NCBI GenBank assembly: GCA_946479115.1
Contig: CAMLED010000002.1
Location: 1 to 31,162 of the forward strand
Source of the DNA: an uncultured Candidatus Saccharibacteria bacterium
GTDB taxonomy: Bacteria; Patescibacteria; Saccharimonadia; Saccharimonadales; UBA6022
Reading direction: 5' to 3'
Length of the DNA: 31,162 bases
Position 1 is the stretch's first letter, and each line of letters opens with the position of its first letter. The notes under the pieces are model-generated. The model was given only the letters and a program-made list of their open reading frames with translations, was not told the origin of the DNA and ran no database searches. Made by a program: the position numbers and the translations under genes. This document shows, in pieces, positions 1-6,399 of this stretch.

Positions 1-154
1 TTGCTAGGTCAGATACGAGCGCTTTTGCTTTGGCTTGTTCTTGTACGCCGATATAAGACACGATGACGATACCTGCCAGTACGCCAATGACGGCAATCAC
101 AACCAGAAGCTCAACAACGGTAAATCCTTTTTTTGAAACAAGACTGCGAATCAT
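1..154 (-). CDS. type IV prepilin-like protein, N-terminal part only
   Basis: Reading leftwards from the ATG at 154, the frame stays open to the window edge (51 codons). The N-terminus is a short basic leader ending KKG, then FTVVE and a hydrophobic stretch (LLVVIAVIGVLAGIVIVSYIG). G-F-T-x-x-E is the prepilin peptidase cleavage and methylation site, with the conserved Glu at position 5 of the mature protein. This identifies a type IV pilin or pseudopilin, exported to the membrane and assembled into a pilus; in episymbionts such pili serve host contact and twitching (known of the group, not shown here). There is no Shine-Dalgarno; a TATACT box lies 8 nt upstream of the ATG, so translation is probably leaderless. 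The globular domain is outside the window, so major pilin and minor pseudopilin cannot be told apart. Confidence 0.88.
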   Translation of the reverse strand, partial: MIRSLVSKKGFTVVELLVVIAVIGVLAGIVIVSYIGVQEQAKAKALVSDLA

Positions 155-192
155 ATAGCCGTAGTATAAAGGATAAGCGTAATGACCGTCAA
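155..192 (-). promoter_or_regulatory. promoter of the prepilin gene
   Basis: On the minus strand TTGACG (187-192) is followed after 18 nt by TATACT (163-168), and the ATG begins 8 nt after the -10. The predicted start of transcription therefore falls at or within a base or two of the start codon. Confidence 0.65.
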
Positions 193-197
193 ACAAT

Positions 198-240
198 GAA
201 GAACCCCCGCCTCTCGTAGTGAGTGACGGGGGTTTTCTTC
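198..240 (-). terminator. hairpin terminator after the 266-aa gene
   Basis: GAAGAACCCCCG (198-209) pairs with CGGGGGTT(TT)CTTC (227-240), with a 17-nt loop. The arm overlaps the stop codon of the gene ending at 240. It separates that gene from the prepilin promoter downstream. Confidence 0.75.
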
Positions 241-1040
241 TAGCGGATGTTCCTGAGGCCATGGACGATTTGATCGTAGCGATTGACCGTCACTAGACGA
301 CGCATGCTATCTTTCATTTGTTTTTTGGGCCTAGGCACAGAAAGCAATATGCCAGTTGCGTACGGGAACAACCGGACGTCGTGCAGTGCAAGTGAGTTAC
401 CACCTGACATTTCTATCCATGAATTGCTGTTGAATTGGATATCAACGCCGCCCGGGACAATCGCCGCTTCGCCAGGCATTGAAGGCCTCCAGGTAAGGAC
501 GTCAATCATGGCTCGCATCGTCCAGTTTTTGGGATTGGCAAGCTTATTCCGGTATTCAATGACGCGGGCTTCATCAAGACGGACAGCCAACATCTGCGGC
601 TCTGCGTCTTTTACGATTGGCCACAGCCATTCGTACCGCGGATTATACATTGCGAGTGTGTTAAGGACATCTCGGTCGCTAACATTACTCGGAATGACAG
701 GCAATCCTGATTCTATTAGACGATCACTGAACATTACTTGATCGCGCGGTTCTGTCAATTTGTTGAAAGCGTTTTCGATCACAGGTTTTAACTGTTCGCG
801 AAACACCTCCGACATCTCGGGATAGAATCGACGCGAAAACACTGCGCCCAGACTATTAAGGGCCCTGTTGAAATCGCCGTCCTCGAAGGCTTGCACTGCA
901 AGCAGCACGCCACCCTCTTTGTTGAATGCCTTGTCATTTCCAGCATGCATTGGTGAATTGGGCACTTTCTGCCTTTCTACTAGAAGAACGGTCCTTGCGG
1001 CGGGATTGCCAGCAAAGGAACTTAACATATATTTTACCAT
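240..1040 (-). CDS. hypothetical protein, 266 aa
   Basis: I do not recognise this protein. It is soluble in appearance: no signal peptide and no clear membrane segment. The first part (about 45-125) is helical with many charged residues; the second half is richer in beta-type sequence with W, P and G (for example WRPSMPGEAAIVPGG near 185-199). No catalytic motif stands out. The N-terminus is uncertain: Met1 and Met5 are both possible and neither has a convincing Shine-Dalgarno. It is divergent from the 82-aa gene at 1153, sharing a very AT-rich intergenic region, and ends in a strong hairpin, so it is probably a monocistronic gene. Coding is supported only by length and by the well-placed terminator. 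Confidence 0.6.
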   Translation of the reverse strand: MVKYMLSSFAGNPAARTVLLVERQKVPNSPMHAGNDKAFNKEGGVLLAVQAFEDGDFNRALNSLGAVFSRRFYPEMSEVFREQLKPVIENAFNKLTEPRDQVMFSDRLIESGLPVIPSNVSDRDVLNTLAMYNPRYEWLWPIVKDAEPQMLAVRLDEARVIEYRNKLANPKNWTMRAMIDVLTWRPSMPGEAAIVPGGVDIQFNSNSWIEMSGGNSLALHDVRLFPYATGILLSVPRPKKQMKDSMRRLVTVNRYDQIVHGLRNIR

Positions 1041-1077
1041 AAATCACATAGAAAGTCCATGATCTCTAAGGGCTATA

Positions 1078-1106
1078 TTGATATTTACATACTAATATTG
1101 TATAAT
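1078..1106 (+). promoter_or_regulatory. promoter of the 82-aa gene
   Basis: TTGATA (1078-1083), 17-nt spacer, TATAAT (1101-1106). The leader to the ATG at 1153 is about 40 nt and carries the ribosome site AGGAAGG (about 1140-1146). The surrounding AT-rich DNA also has TATAAT-like boxes on the other strand that could serve the divergent gene. Confidence 0.7.
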
Positions 1107-1152
1107 ATAATTATAGCTATATCCGCTATTCGCACCTATAGGAAGGACCAAA

Positions 1153-1401
1153 ATGTCCGAAGGTTACAATGAATACAAAAGTGGGCCAGGCTTTGGTCCC
1201 GAGGATGATCCATACGACGCTCTCGATGCAGATGTCGTAAACTCTCACCGAATCGATCCTGATTTGCAGAAGCGCGCTAAGAAAGCCGTAAGTGAACCAA
1301 TGGAACCAAGCGAGTTACCCGATCCTGTCTACATAAGTTCACGCCCGCGCAATCCGTTCATTCGGATCTATCGCTGGCTACGTGATCTTCGTCGACGTTA
1401 A
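1153..1401 (+). CDS. small charged hypothetical protein, 82 aa
   Basis: Unrecognised. The N-terminal half is acidic and rich in G, P, D and Y (residues 1-35), and the C-terminus is strongly basic and aromatic (IRIYRWLRDLRRR). This charge layout could suit nucleic-acid or membrane-surface binding, but that is a guess. The gene is well framed: a near-consensus promoter at 1078-1106, a strong AGGAAGG ribosome site about 7 nt before the ATG, and a GC-rich terminator directly after the TAA. That framing is the main reason to call so short a gene. Confidence 0.7.
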   Translation: MSEGYNEYKSGPGFGPEDDPYDALDADVVNSHRIDPDLQKRAKKAVSEPMEPSELPDPVYISSRPRNPFIRIYRWLRDLRRR

Positions 1402-1416
1402 CCCTTTCTATGTGCG

Positions 1417-1447
1417 AAGGCCGCTGTCATTACGATAGCGGCCTTTT
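1417..1447 (+). terminator. intrinsic terminator of the 82-aa gene
   Basis: AAGGCCGCT (1417-1425) pairs perfectly with AGCGGCCTT (1437-1445), followed by TT. Because the left arm begins with AA the hairpin could also act on the minus strand, for transcripts ending at 1474. Confidence 0.85.
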
Positions 1448-1473
1448 GCTTGGATTTAATTGTTCGTATAGAA

Positions 1474-1743
1474 CTAGTCGTCTTTTTTAGCAACGAGCAG
1501 TAGGATACCTGAAACCAGACTTACGAATAGTAGTGTACACACGGCAAAGGCTGTTGTGTTCTTCTTGGTGCCTTTGTAGATGCCGTAAGAGATAACGGTC
1601 ATAGGAATCATCCATGCCAGTGGAATCAATGTCCATCCGACAGCAACTGTACATACCAGGTTGAGGATAAAGGCAACGAGGCGAAGTGTTTTGTCATTGT
1701 CAGCTGGTGCTGGCGTTACTGTTGGTGTGGTTGTTTCTTGCAT
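1474..1743 (-). CDS. small membrane protein, 89 aa
   Basis: After a Thr/Pro/Ala-rich N-terminus (about 1-20) there are hydrophobic segments at about 22-38, 40-56 and 65-84, and a charged KKDD end. This fits a two- or three-pass inner-membrane protein. I do not assign a family or function. The start has a weak GGAAAG upstream. It stands alone: neighbours are convergent on the left and separated by about 190 nt and a long hairpin on the right. Such small Thr/Pro-headed membrane proteins are common in epibiont genomes, which is recollection only. Confidence 0.7.
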   Translation of the reverse strand: MQETTTPTVTPAPADNDKTLRLVAFILNLVCTVAVGWTLIPLAWMIPMTVISYGIYKGTKKNTTAFAVCTLLFVSLVSGILLLVAKKDD

Positions 1744-1845
1744 GAGTTGGACTTTCCGAGTTATTAGATATTGTCACAATTTTACCATAAGGTTCAGGCT
1801 GATCTGTTATTCGCGATAGAAATCATCTTATTTTTATAATAAAAT

Positions 1846-1904
1846 AGACAGAGTTCGGATTGGGACGACGGCTCTATGCCTACGTCCCAATCCTTTCTCT
1901 GTCT
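1846..1904 (-). terminator. long two-part hairpin, probable terminator of the zinc-ribbon gene
   Basis: The lower stem AGACAGAG/CTCTGTCT (1846-1853 with 1897-1904) encloses an 11-bp upper stem GGATTGGGACG/CGTCCCAATCC (1857-1867 with 1883-1893) and a 15-nt loop. On the minus strand it is followed by ATTTTATTAT, which suits a terminator for the gene ending at 1936. Confidence 0.7.
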
Positions 1905-1935
1905 AATGAAGAAAATAATCTTCATATCCTGTCTA

Positions 1936-2454
1936 TCAGTTAACCGCGAGGCCAACTGCAATGCCGGTGAGCATACCAGATGTTTTGCCATTATCTTCAG
2001 CGTCGTCGAGCATAACTTGAAGCTCCGCTCCGCTCACCAGCACACTTCCGCAGTCTGGACATACGTCGATAATGCAACCCAGGCTGTTGATGTGCTTTTC
2101 CATTTGAGCGCCGTCAACTGGACATTTGTAGCGCTGCTCGGCCGCAGCTTCGTGTTCCATGTAGCAGTCACTGCAACAAGGTTTCTGTGGTTCACAATCA
2201 ACGAATGTTTTGCCTGCGGGACCAATGGTCCAGGTGTTACAATGCTGACAGTGCTCACGGCTGGTTATCCATCGGATTTTCTTGATAATGAAGCCTGTGA
2301 CCAACCATATGATTACCGCGGGTATAACCCACATGAAAATCGCTGCAACGATTGCCAGAAAATACTGGCCGGGATCGTTGAGATCGGCCGCATCATTCCA
2401 AAGTCTGATTGGAGATAGGAAATTCATTACCACATAATCCCAAAATGTGTTCAT
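1936..2454 (-). CDS. membrane protein with zf-TFIIB-type zinc ribbon
   Basis: 172 aa. One strong membrane segment at about 31-57 (FLAIVAAIFMWVIPAVIIWLV) is followed by cysteine pairs. C69/C72 and C94/C97 look like one zinc site. The part at 111-145 (CPVDG-x2-M, then IIDVCPDCG and GAEL) follows the zf-TFIIB pattern CPxC...DxCxxCGGxWLDxGEL, with the second Cys replaced (CPVDG) and the W missing. The protein is probably a membrane-anchored, cytoplasmic zinc-binding domain; the partner is unknown. The start has GGAAGG upstream and a strong promoter. The stop is TGA followed immediately by an in-frame TAG, the only TGA stop in the window. Confidence 0.75.
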   Translation of the reverse strand: MNTFWDYVVMNFLSPIRLWNDAADLNDPGQYFLAIVAAIFMWVIPAVIIWLVTGFIIKKIRWITSREHCQHCNTWTIGPAGKTFVDCEPQKPCCSDCYMEHEAAAEQRYKCPVDGAQMEKHINSLGCIIDVCPDCGSVLVSGAELQVMLDDAEDNGKTSGMLTGIAVGLAVN

Positions 2455-2497
2455 TTGAGCCTTCCGGGGTTGTTTGTCAAAGATCAGGAATGAAGTA

Positions 2498-2526
2498 ATT
2501 ATAGCACTTTTTTAATAAAAAAGCAA
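2498..2526 (-). promoter_or_regulatory. promoter of the zinc-ribbon membrane protein gene
   Basis: On the minus strand TTGCTT (2521-2526), 17 nt, TATAAT (2498-2503), with TGC directly before the -10 (extended -10). The A/T-run spacer is an inverted repeat that may also help end transcripts arriving from the DUF2130 gene. Confidence 0.7.
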
Positions 2527-2542
2527 TAGCTTGATGCTGGTC

Positions 2543-3829
2543 TTATTTGTCGTCGCTAAGATCGGCGAACTTGGCGGCCATGGTTGGGTTGCCGCGAGTT
2601 AGGCGTTTGATCGTCAGGTCTTCGGCTTTATTGTTAGCCAGGCGCAGATTGTTTTCTGATGATAGCAACGCGTCTTTTGTCTTTTGTAGATGGTCGATGG
2701 TTTTGTCGATTTCGTCGATGGCGGTTTTGAATTTACGGCTAGCTAGGTCATAGTTTTTGGCGAAGCCTTCTTTGAATTTTTCCATGTTGTTTTCAAAATT
2801 CGTAATGTCGACGTTCTGGGCTTTTACCAGCGCTAATTCTGATTTGTATTTCAGTGAATTCAGTGCGGCGTTGCGTAGCAATGTAATGATCGGGATAAAG
2901 AATTGTGGGCGGATGACATACATCTTGTCGTGACGGTGTGACACGTCAACGATGCCAGAATTATAGAGTTCACTATCGGCTTCCAATAGCGATACCAATA
3001 CGGCGTATTCGCACTTCTTTTCAGTGCGGTCTTTATCTAGTTCGCGCAGGAAGTCTTCGTTGCGGTGCTTGGTGGCGGTTTCGTCACCTTCGTTTTTCAT
3101 CTCGAACATGATGCTGATAATTTCGTTACCATCATCATCGGTTTCGCGGTAAATATAGTCACCTTTACTGCCGGTCCGGGCGTCGTTGTCCTTTTCAAAA
3201 TAGGCATTTTGAAAGCCAGTTGCGCGCAGTTTGTTAAACTCGGTTTCGCAGTGCTGTTCCAGTGTCTCGCCTACCATCTTGGTCGAAAGCTTGGCTTTCA
3301 TGTCTTTGTAATACGCGATCATTTCGTCTTTCGACTTTAGCTCGGTTTCGTATTTGTCTTTTAGTGACGATTCTAGCAATTGCTTTTCGGTGTCTTTGGT
3401 CTTTAACTCACCTGCTAGCTCGTCTCGCTCTTTTTCAACTTTGTTGACCGCTTCGGTCACAGCCAGGCGTTTTTCGGTATCAAGCGCCTGCAGCTTAGCC
3501 TTTAGTTCAGCTAGCTGAGCATCCTTTTCCGCCGCGAGGCGCGCAGCTGACAGTTCACCTTCCGCGGCGAGTTCTTTAATTTTGGCAGTGGCGCGAGCTT
3601 TTAGCTCGGCGATTTCGGCATCCTTTTTAGAAATGTCAGCCTGCAGCTCATTTTTCGTATTTGCTTCGGCAAGTTTAATTGCATTCTGCTTGTCACGTTC
3701 GAGCATCTCACTACGCTGGCGCAGCTCTTCCTCGAACTCGTGATCTCGTACCTGCTTTAAAATATCAGCAAACCCAGCCTCATCAACTTTGAAAGCTTTT
3801 TTACAATGTGGACATATAATTTCGTTCAT
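2543..3829 (-). CDS. DUF2130-family coiled-coil protein, 428 aa
   Basis: The start is placed at 3829 because AAGGAGA lies 5-6 nt upstream and the protein then opens [13 protein letters not shown], a zinc-knuckle (C6, C9) typical of this family; an upstream in-frame Met lacks any ribosome site. Residues about 25-190 form a long charged coiled coil rich in K, E and A. The C-terminal globular part contains KGDYIYRE (D224 region) and IMFEMKNE (E243-x-K245), then a helical tail. DUF2130 proteins are widespread but uncharacterised. The E...D...ExK order resembles a PD-(D/E)XK nuclease core (inference). It lies beside the probable defence operon but is divergent from it, so a joint role is uncertain. 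Confidence 0.85.
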   Translation of the reverse strand: MNEIICPHCKKAFKVDEAGFADILKQVRDHEFEEELRQRSEMLERDKQNAIKLAEANTKNELQADISKKDAEIAELKARATAKIKELAAEGELSAARLAAEKDAQLAELKAKLQALDTEKRLAVTEAVNKVEKERDELAGELKTKDTEKQLLESSLKDKYETELKSKDEMIAYYKDMKAKLSTKMVGETLEQHCETEFNKLRATGFQNAYFEKDNDARTGSKGDYIYRETDDDGNEIISIMFEMKNEGDETATKHRNEDFLRELDKDRTEKKCEYAVLVSLLEADSELYNSGIVDVSHRHDKMYVIRPQFFIPIITLLRNAALNSLKYKSELALVKAQNVDITNFENNMEKFKEGFAKNYDLASRKFKTAIDEIDKTIDHLQKTKDALLSSENNLRLANNKAEDLTIKRLTRGNPTMAAKFADLSDDK

Positions 3830-4129
3830 AGCTCTCCTTGCTCTAGAGATGCTCATTAATGTATCTCGTATATATGTTCTATTGTATAGCACTTACAAAA
3901 AACTATCGGCCCAATGTCTCAATAGATAATAAAGATTTTATTTTAAATGAGTGATTTTAAGCAATACTGAGCATTGTGTCTATTTTGGTGCAGTGTATCC
4001 AGAAATCTGTACACGAATTCAGTGTTGAGATAGCTCGATGGAGGGATATTTTACCGTACCATATCTAGAATACTTAATGTATAAGCGAGATGAAGCACTT
4101 ACATGACAGTCTTGCTATAATAGATATAG
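3830..4129. other. 300-nt divergent intergenic region
   Basis: No convincing gene. It holds two divergent start regions: on the minus strand TGCTATACA (3883-3891), an extended -10 for the DUF2130 gene, and on the plus strand TTGCTATAAT (4112-4121) just before the ATG at 4130. The middle, about 3900-4090, is AT-rich and I see no long repeat, hairpin or RNA gene in it. Confidence 0.55.
4113..4129 (+). promoter_or_regulatory. extended -10 promoter, leaderless start of the 162-aa gene
   Basis: TGCTATAAT (4113-4121) is an extended -10; no good -35 is found 16-18 nt upstream. The ATG follows the -10 by 8 nt, so the transcript should start at or next to the ATG. No Shine-Dalgarno is present. Confidence 0.65.
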
Positions 4130-4618
4130 ATGACGACAAGTATCAATATTGATGACCTAAAATATGAGCTACGCTTACTTCTTGGTGCGGCTAAAATTTC
4201 GAAAGTCTTAGAAAAGGCATCTACGGGTAATGCAGTAAACTACGCCAAAGATTCTGTATACCTACATGCTCGCAATCTTTATAACTTCTTCGCCAGTGAT
4301 ACCAGCAATGATGCCCGTGTGACACAGTTTACGAACCATTCTTTTGACTTATCTTTGTATAATTTATGGATTGGTGCTTTGCATGACCATGCATTACACA
4401 TAAAGACTAAACGATCTTACAATGTTTCTAATGTAGTAAATGGTATACATCTTAATGACACAACTCAGGACTTTGCGGATGACATAAAAAGAATCTGGAC
4501 TGAATGGAGAGACATTACTACAGACGCTGCCATTAAAGCGCAGCTCACAGAAGCATTGAATACAGCAGAACAAGAATCTGAAGATGACGCAGTCCTGCTC
4601 GCTAAGAAATTATCATAA
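4130..4618 (+). CDS. hypothetical all-helical protein, possibly HEPN-like
   Basis: 162 aa, soluble, predicted mostly helical, acidic at the C-terminus. I do not recognise it firmly. The segment YLHARNLYNFF (about 45-55) and, later, ALHDHALHIKTKR (about 82-94) recall small HEPN-like or AbiU2-like proteins with a conserved LHxRNLxxFF helix and a downstream His-containing helix, but there is no clean RX4-6H motif. It is expressed from an extended -10 promoter, leaderless, and ends only 11 nt from the convergent end of the HEPN gene at 4630. That tail-to-tail position suggests it belongs to the same accessory island. It could be a regulator or antitoxin-like partner; nothing in the sequence proves this. 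Confidence 0.7.
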   Translation: MTTSINIDDLKYELRLLLGAAKISKVLEKASTGNAVNYAKDSVYLHARNLYNFFASDTSNDARVTQFTNHSFDLSLYNLWIGALHDHALHIKTKRSYNVSNVVNGIHLNDTTQDFADDIKRIWTEWRDITTDAAIKAQLTEALNTAEQESEDDAVLLAKKLS

Positions 4619-4629
4619 CTTCGGATTAC

Positions 4630-5637
4630 TTATTTTTCTGTTTCATTCTGAACGACCTTCACCATGAGACTCATTCTCATAATTATGTGGACCAACATGA
4701 CATACAGGCTAAAGTGAGTTTGGTGTATTTTTATTTCACCATGAGCCAATTTATTTCTATAGCTAAATCCTTGTTCACTATATAGATAGAAATCAAGCAT
4801 CATACAAAAATTCTTTCCCCATAATTTTTGATAATCTTTCCGCGCCAGAAGTCGTGAGTCCAAGGTCTTAGTCCTTGTGCTAATATCATCGCCATTGAGA
4901 GTAACTGTATCTAATCCTACTAATTTAGATACATGCATAAAGCAACTTTCAATAAGAGGAACAAGAATGTGAGTTGCTGAAAAGTAATCATTGTCAACGC
5001 CGCGTTCAACCGCCGCATCGAATTTGGCTAAAATATCAAAAGAAAAAACATTCCTGTCTACAAGTATTTGTACTAACGCATCTCTTGTAAGCTGATTCTT
5101 TGTAATAAGTCTTTGATAAGATACAGCAACAATACCTACGGCAAGATCCATACCAAACTGATAATTTTGTGATTGCCATGTTTTATTGAAATTATCAAAA
5201 GACTTTACGTGACCGTTTTCACCATAAGTAATGTGGGTGGCAATTTGAGCGGTTACCGGCACTACTGACTCAGCAGTTTTAATTGATTCATCATAATCTG
5301 GTGTTACATTTTGTGATTTTGCGATGTTTGAAATATTCTCCAATAAAGTATCGCTTTTTGTTAATTCATCAATGTGTAAGTTTAGCTCTTCTTCTAATTT
5401 TTCCCCATCAGGCAAAGTGATTTCGTGATCCTGAAGTTGAGTTTCAGCTTTTACACTGTATTCAATCATTTTAGCTTTCAACTTTTGGATATTTTGACTG
5501 TCCTGAACTCTTTTATACAATTGTAATGCCCGTGCGGAGTCAACCGAGGCGCTCATCCAGTCATTACGACTTGCGGCATCCTGAGCTCTTTTATCCCAGC
5601 TCAGAGCTTCGCTAAGGATTTTTGCTTTATTAGGCAT
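4630..5637 (-). CDS. HEPN-type protein with C-terminal RX4H (DUF4209-like end)
   Basis: 335 aa. The N-terminus (1-80) is helical and TPR-like (AALQLYKR-type repeats around 35-45). The C-terminal 140 residues are helical and carry RNKLAHGE at 294-301: R294 and H299 make the RX4H motif of HEPN ribonucleases, and RNxxxHG with hydrophobic helices around it resembles the end of DUF4209 proteins. HEPN proteins are commonly RNases that act as toxins or effectors in antiviral systems (known of the superfamily). It is the last gene of the operon; its ATG directly follows the TAG of the gene before it (TAGATG), so translation is probably coupled. The coding sequence is noticeably AT-rich: 20 G+C in 60 bases at 5041-5100. 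Confidence 0.75.
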   Translation of the reverse strand: MPNKAKILSEALSWDKRAQDAASRNDWMSASVDSARALQLYKRVQDSQNIQKLKAKMIEYSVKAETQLQDHEITLPDGEKLEEELNLHIDELTKSDTLLENISNIAKSQNVTPDYDESIKTAESVVPVTAQIATHITYGENGHVKSFDNFNKTWQSQNYQFGMDLAVGIVAVSYQRLITKNQLTRDALVQILVDRNVFSFDILAKFDAAVERGVDNDYFSATHILVPLIESCFMHVSKLVGLDTVTLNGDDISTRTKTLDSRLLARKDYQKLWGKNFCMMLDFYLYSEQGFSYRNKLAHGEIKIHQTHFSLYVMLVHIIMRMSLMVKVVQNETEK

Positions 5638-6399
5638 CTAAAATACCGTCTTGGTAATTTTATCTGTACCCTCGATAAGATCATTAACTTCATCCGCAGT
5701 TGGATCGCGATCTTTGCTATGGTCACATAAGTTACGTATATCACCAAGCCTTTGAATAAGTCTCCACGTCGGTACATTATATACGCCTGAATTCTTCAGT
5801 GGATCATTCAGGTCACTAATTGTAGGGTTCTTCTTAACTATCTTGATGATATGTGTCGCCGCTACATTCTGAAGGTGAGATTCCAGAACTACACCAGCGA
5901 TCACGCCTGCTTCTCGCAGTAATCTGTTTTTTAATAGCACGCGAGCTTTGTCGATCTCATTGTCGAATAAGTCGGCTACTAGCACTTCACGTATGTCCAT
6001 TAGGGATGAGTTTATTCTTTTATTTGCGGATACAAGAATCTGTGATTGATTGCCAAATAAGTTCTTCGTGGTGTTCGCAGAATTAAAGGCTGCACTCATT
6101 AAACTGAAAGGGTTCTCAGCAAGCGTGCTGCCATGCAAAAAATCAACAATACGGTAATTATCACGAGTAAGCTCTTTTCGGGCACCAGGTAGCTTGTAAA
6201 GAGAAACAAAATCTTGCAGGCGCTCAGGAACAAGTTGCTCGACTACTTTTCTAGCTTCCGTATACCAATTTTCATATGAGTTTATGAATGTACCACCGGT
6301 CGATGGATCTGATTCTTTAGTAAAGCTTTCGTATAAGAGAACGCCCCTTGCAGTCAGATCTTGAAGTTCTTTTTTGATTTTGTCTTGATTAGTAGCCAT
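5638..6399 (-). CDS. HEPN-type protein with C-terminal RX4H, 253 aa
   Basis: The start is set at 6399 (MATNQDKIKKEL) because AAGGATG lies just upstream; this start overlaps the end of the NTPase gene by 11 nt. A longer open frame to 6567 has no ribosome site and lies inside the NTPase. The N-terminal half is helical with an unknown fold. The C-terminal half has a helix LREAGVIAGVVLESHL (about 165-180), a polar linker TISDLNDPL, then IRNLCDHSKDR with R222 and H227 forming RX4H, and a final helix rich in D/E. This is a typical HEPN arrangement. It is the middle gene of an NTPase-HEPN-HEPN operon, suggesting an RNase-type effector controlled by the NTPase (inference). Confidence 0.78.
   Translation of the reverse strand: MATNQDKIKKELQDLTARGVLLYESFTKESDPSTGGTFINSYENWYTEARKVVEQLVPERLQDFVSLYKLPGARKELTRDNYRIVDFLHGSTLAENPFSLMSAAFNSANTTKNLFGNQSQILVSANKRINSSLMDIREVLVADLFDNEIDKARVLLKNRLLREAGVIAGVVLESHLQNVAATHIIKIVKKNPTISDLNDPLKNSGVYNVPTWRLIQRLGDIRNLCDHSKDRDPTADEVNDLIEGTDKITKTVF

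Noticed and set aside
1846..1904. Long hairpin as an integron attC site
   Set aside because: No R/L box motifs, no integrase, and the position after a gene with a T-rich flank fits a terminator.
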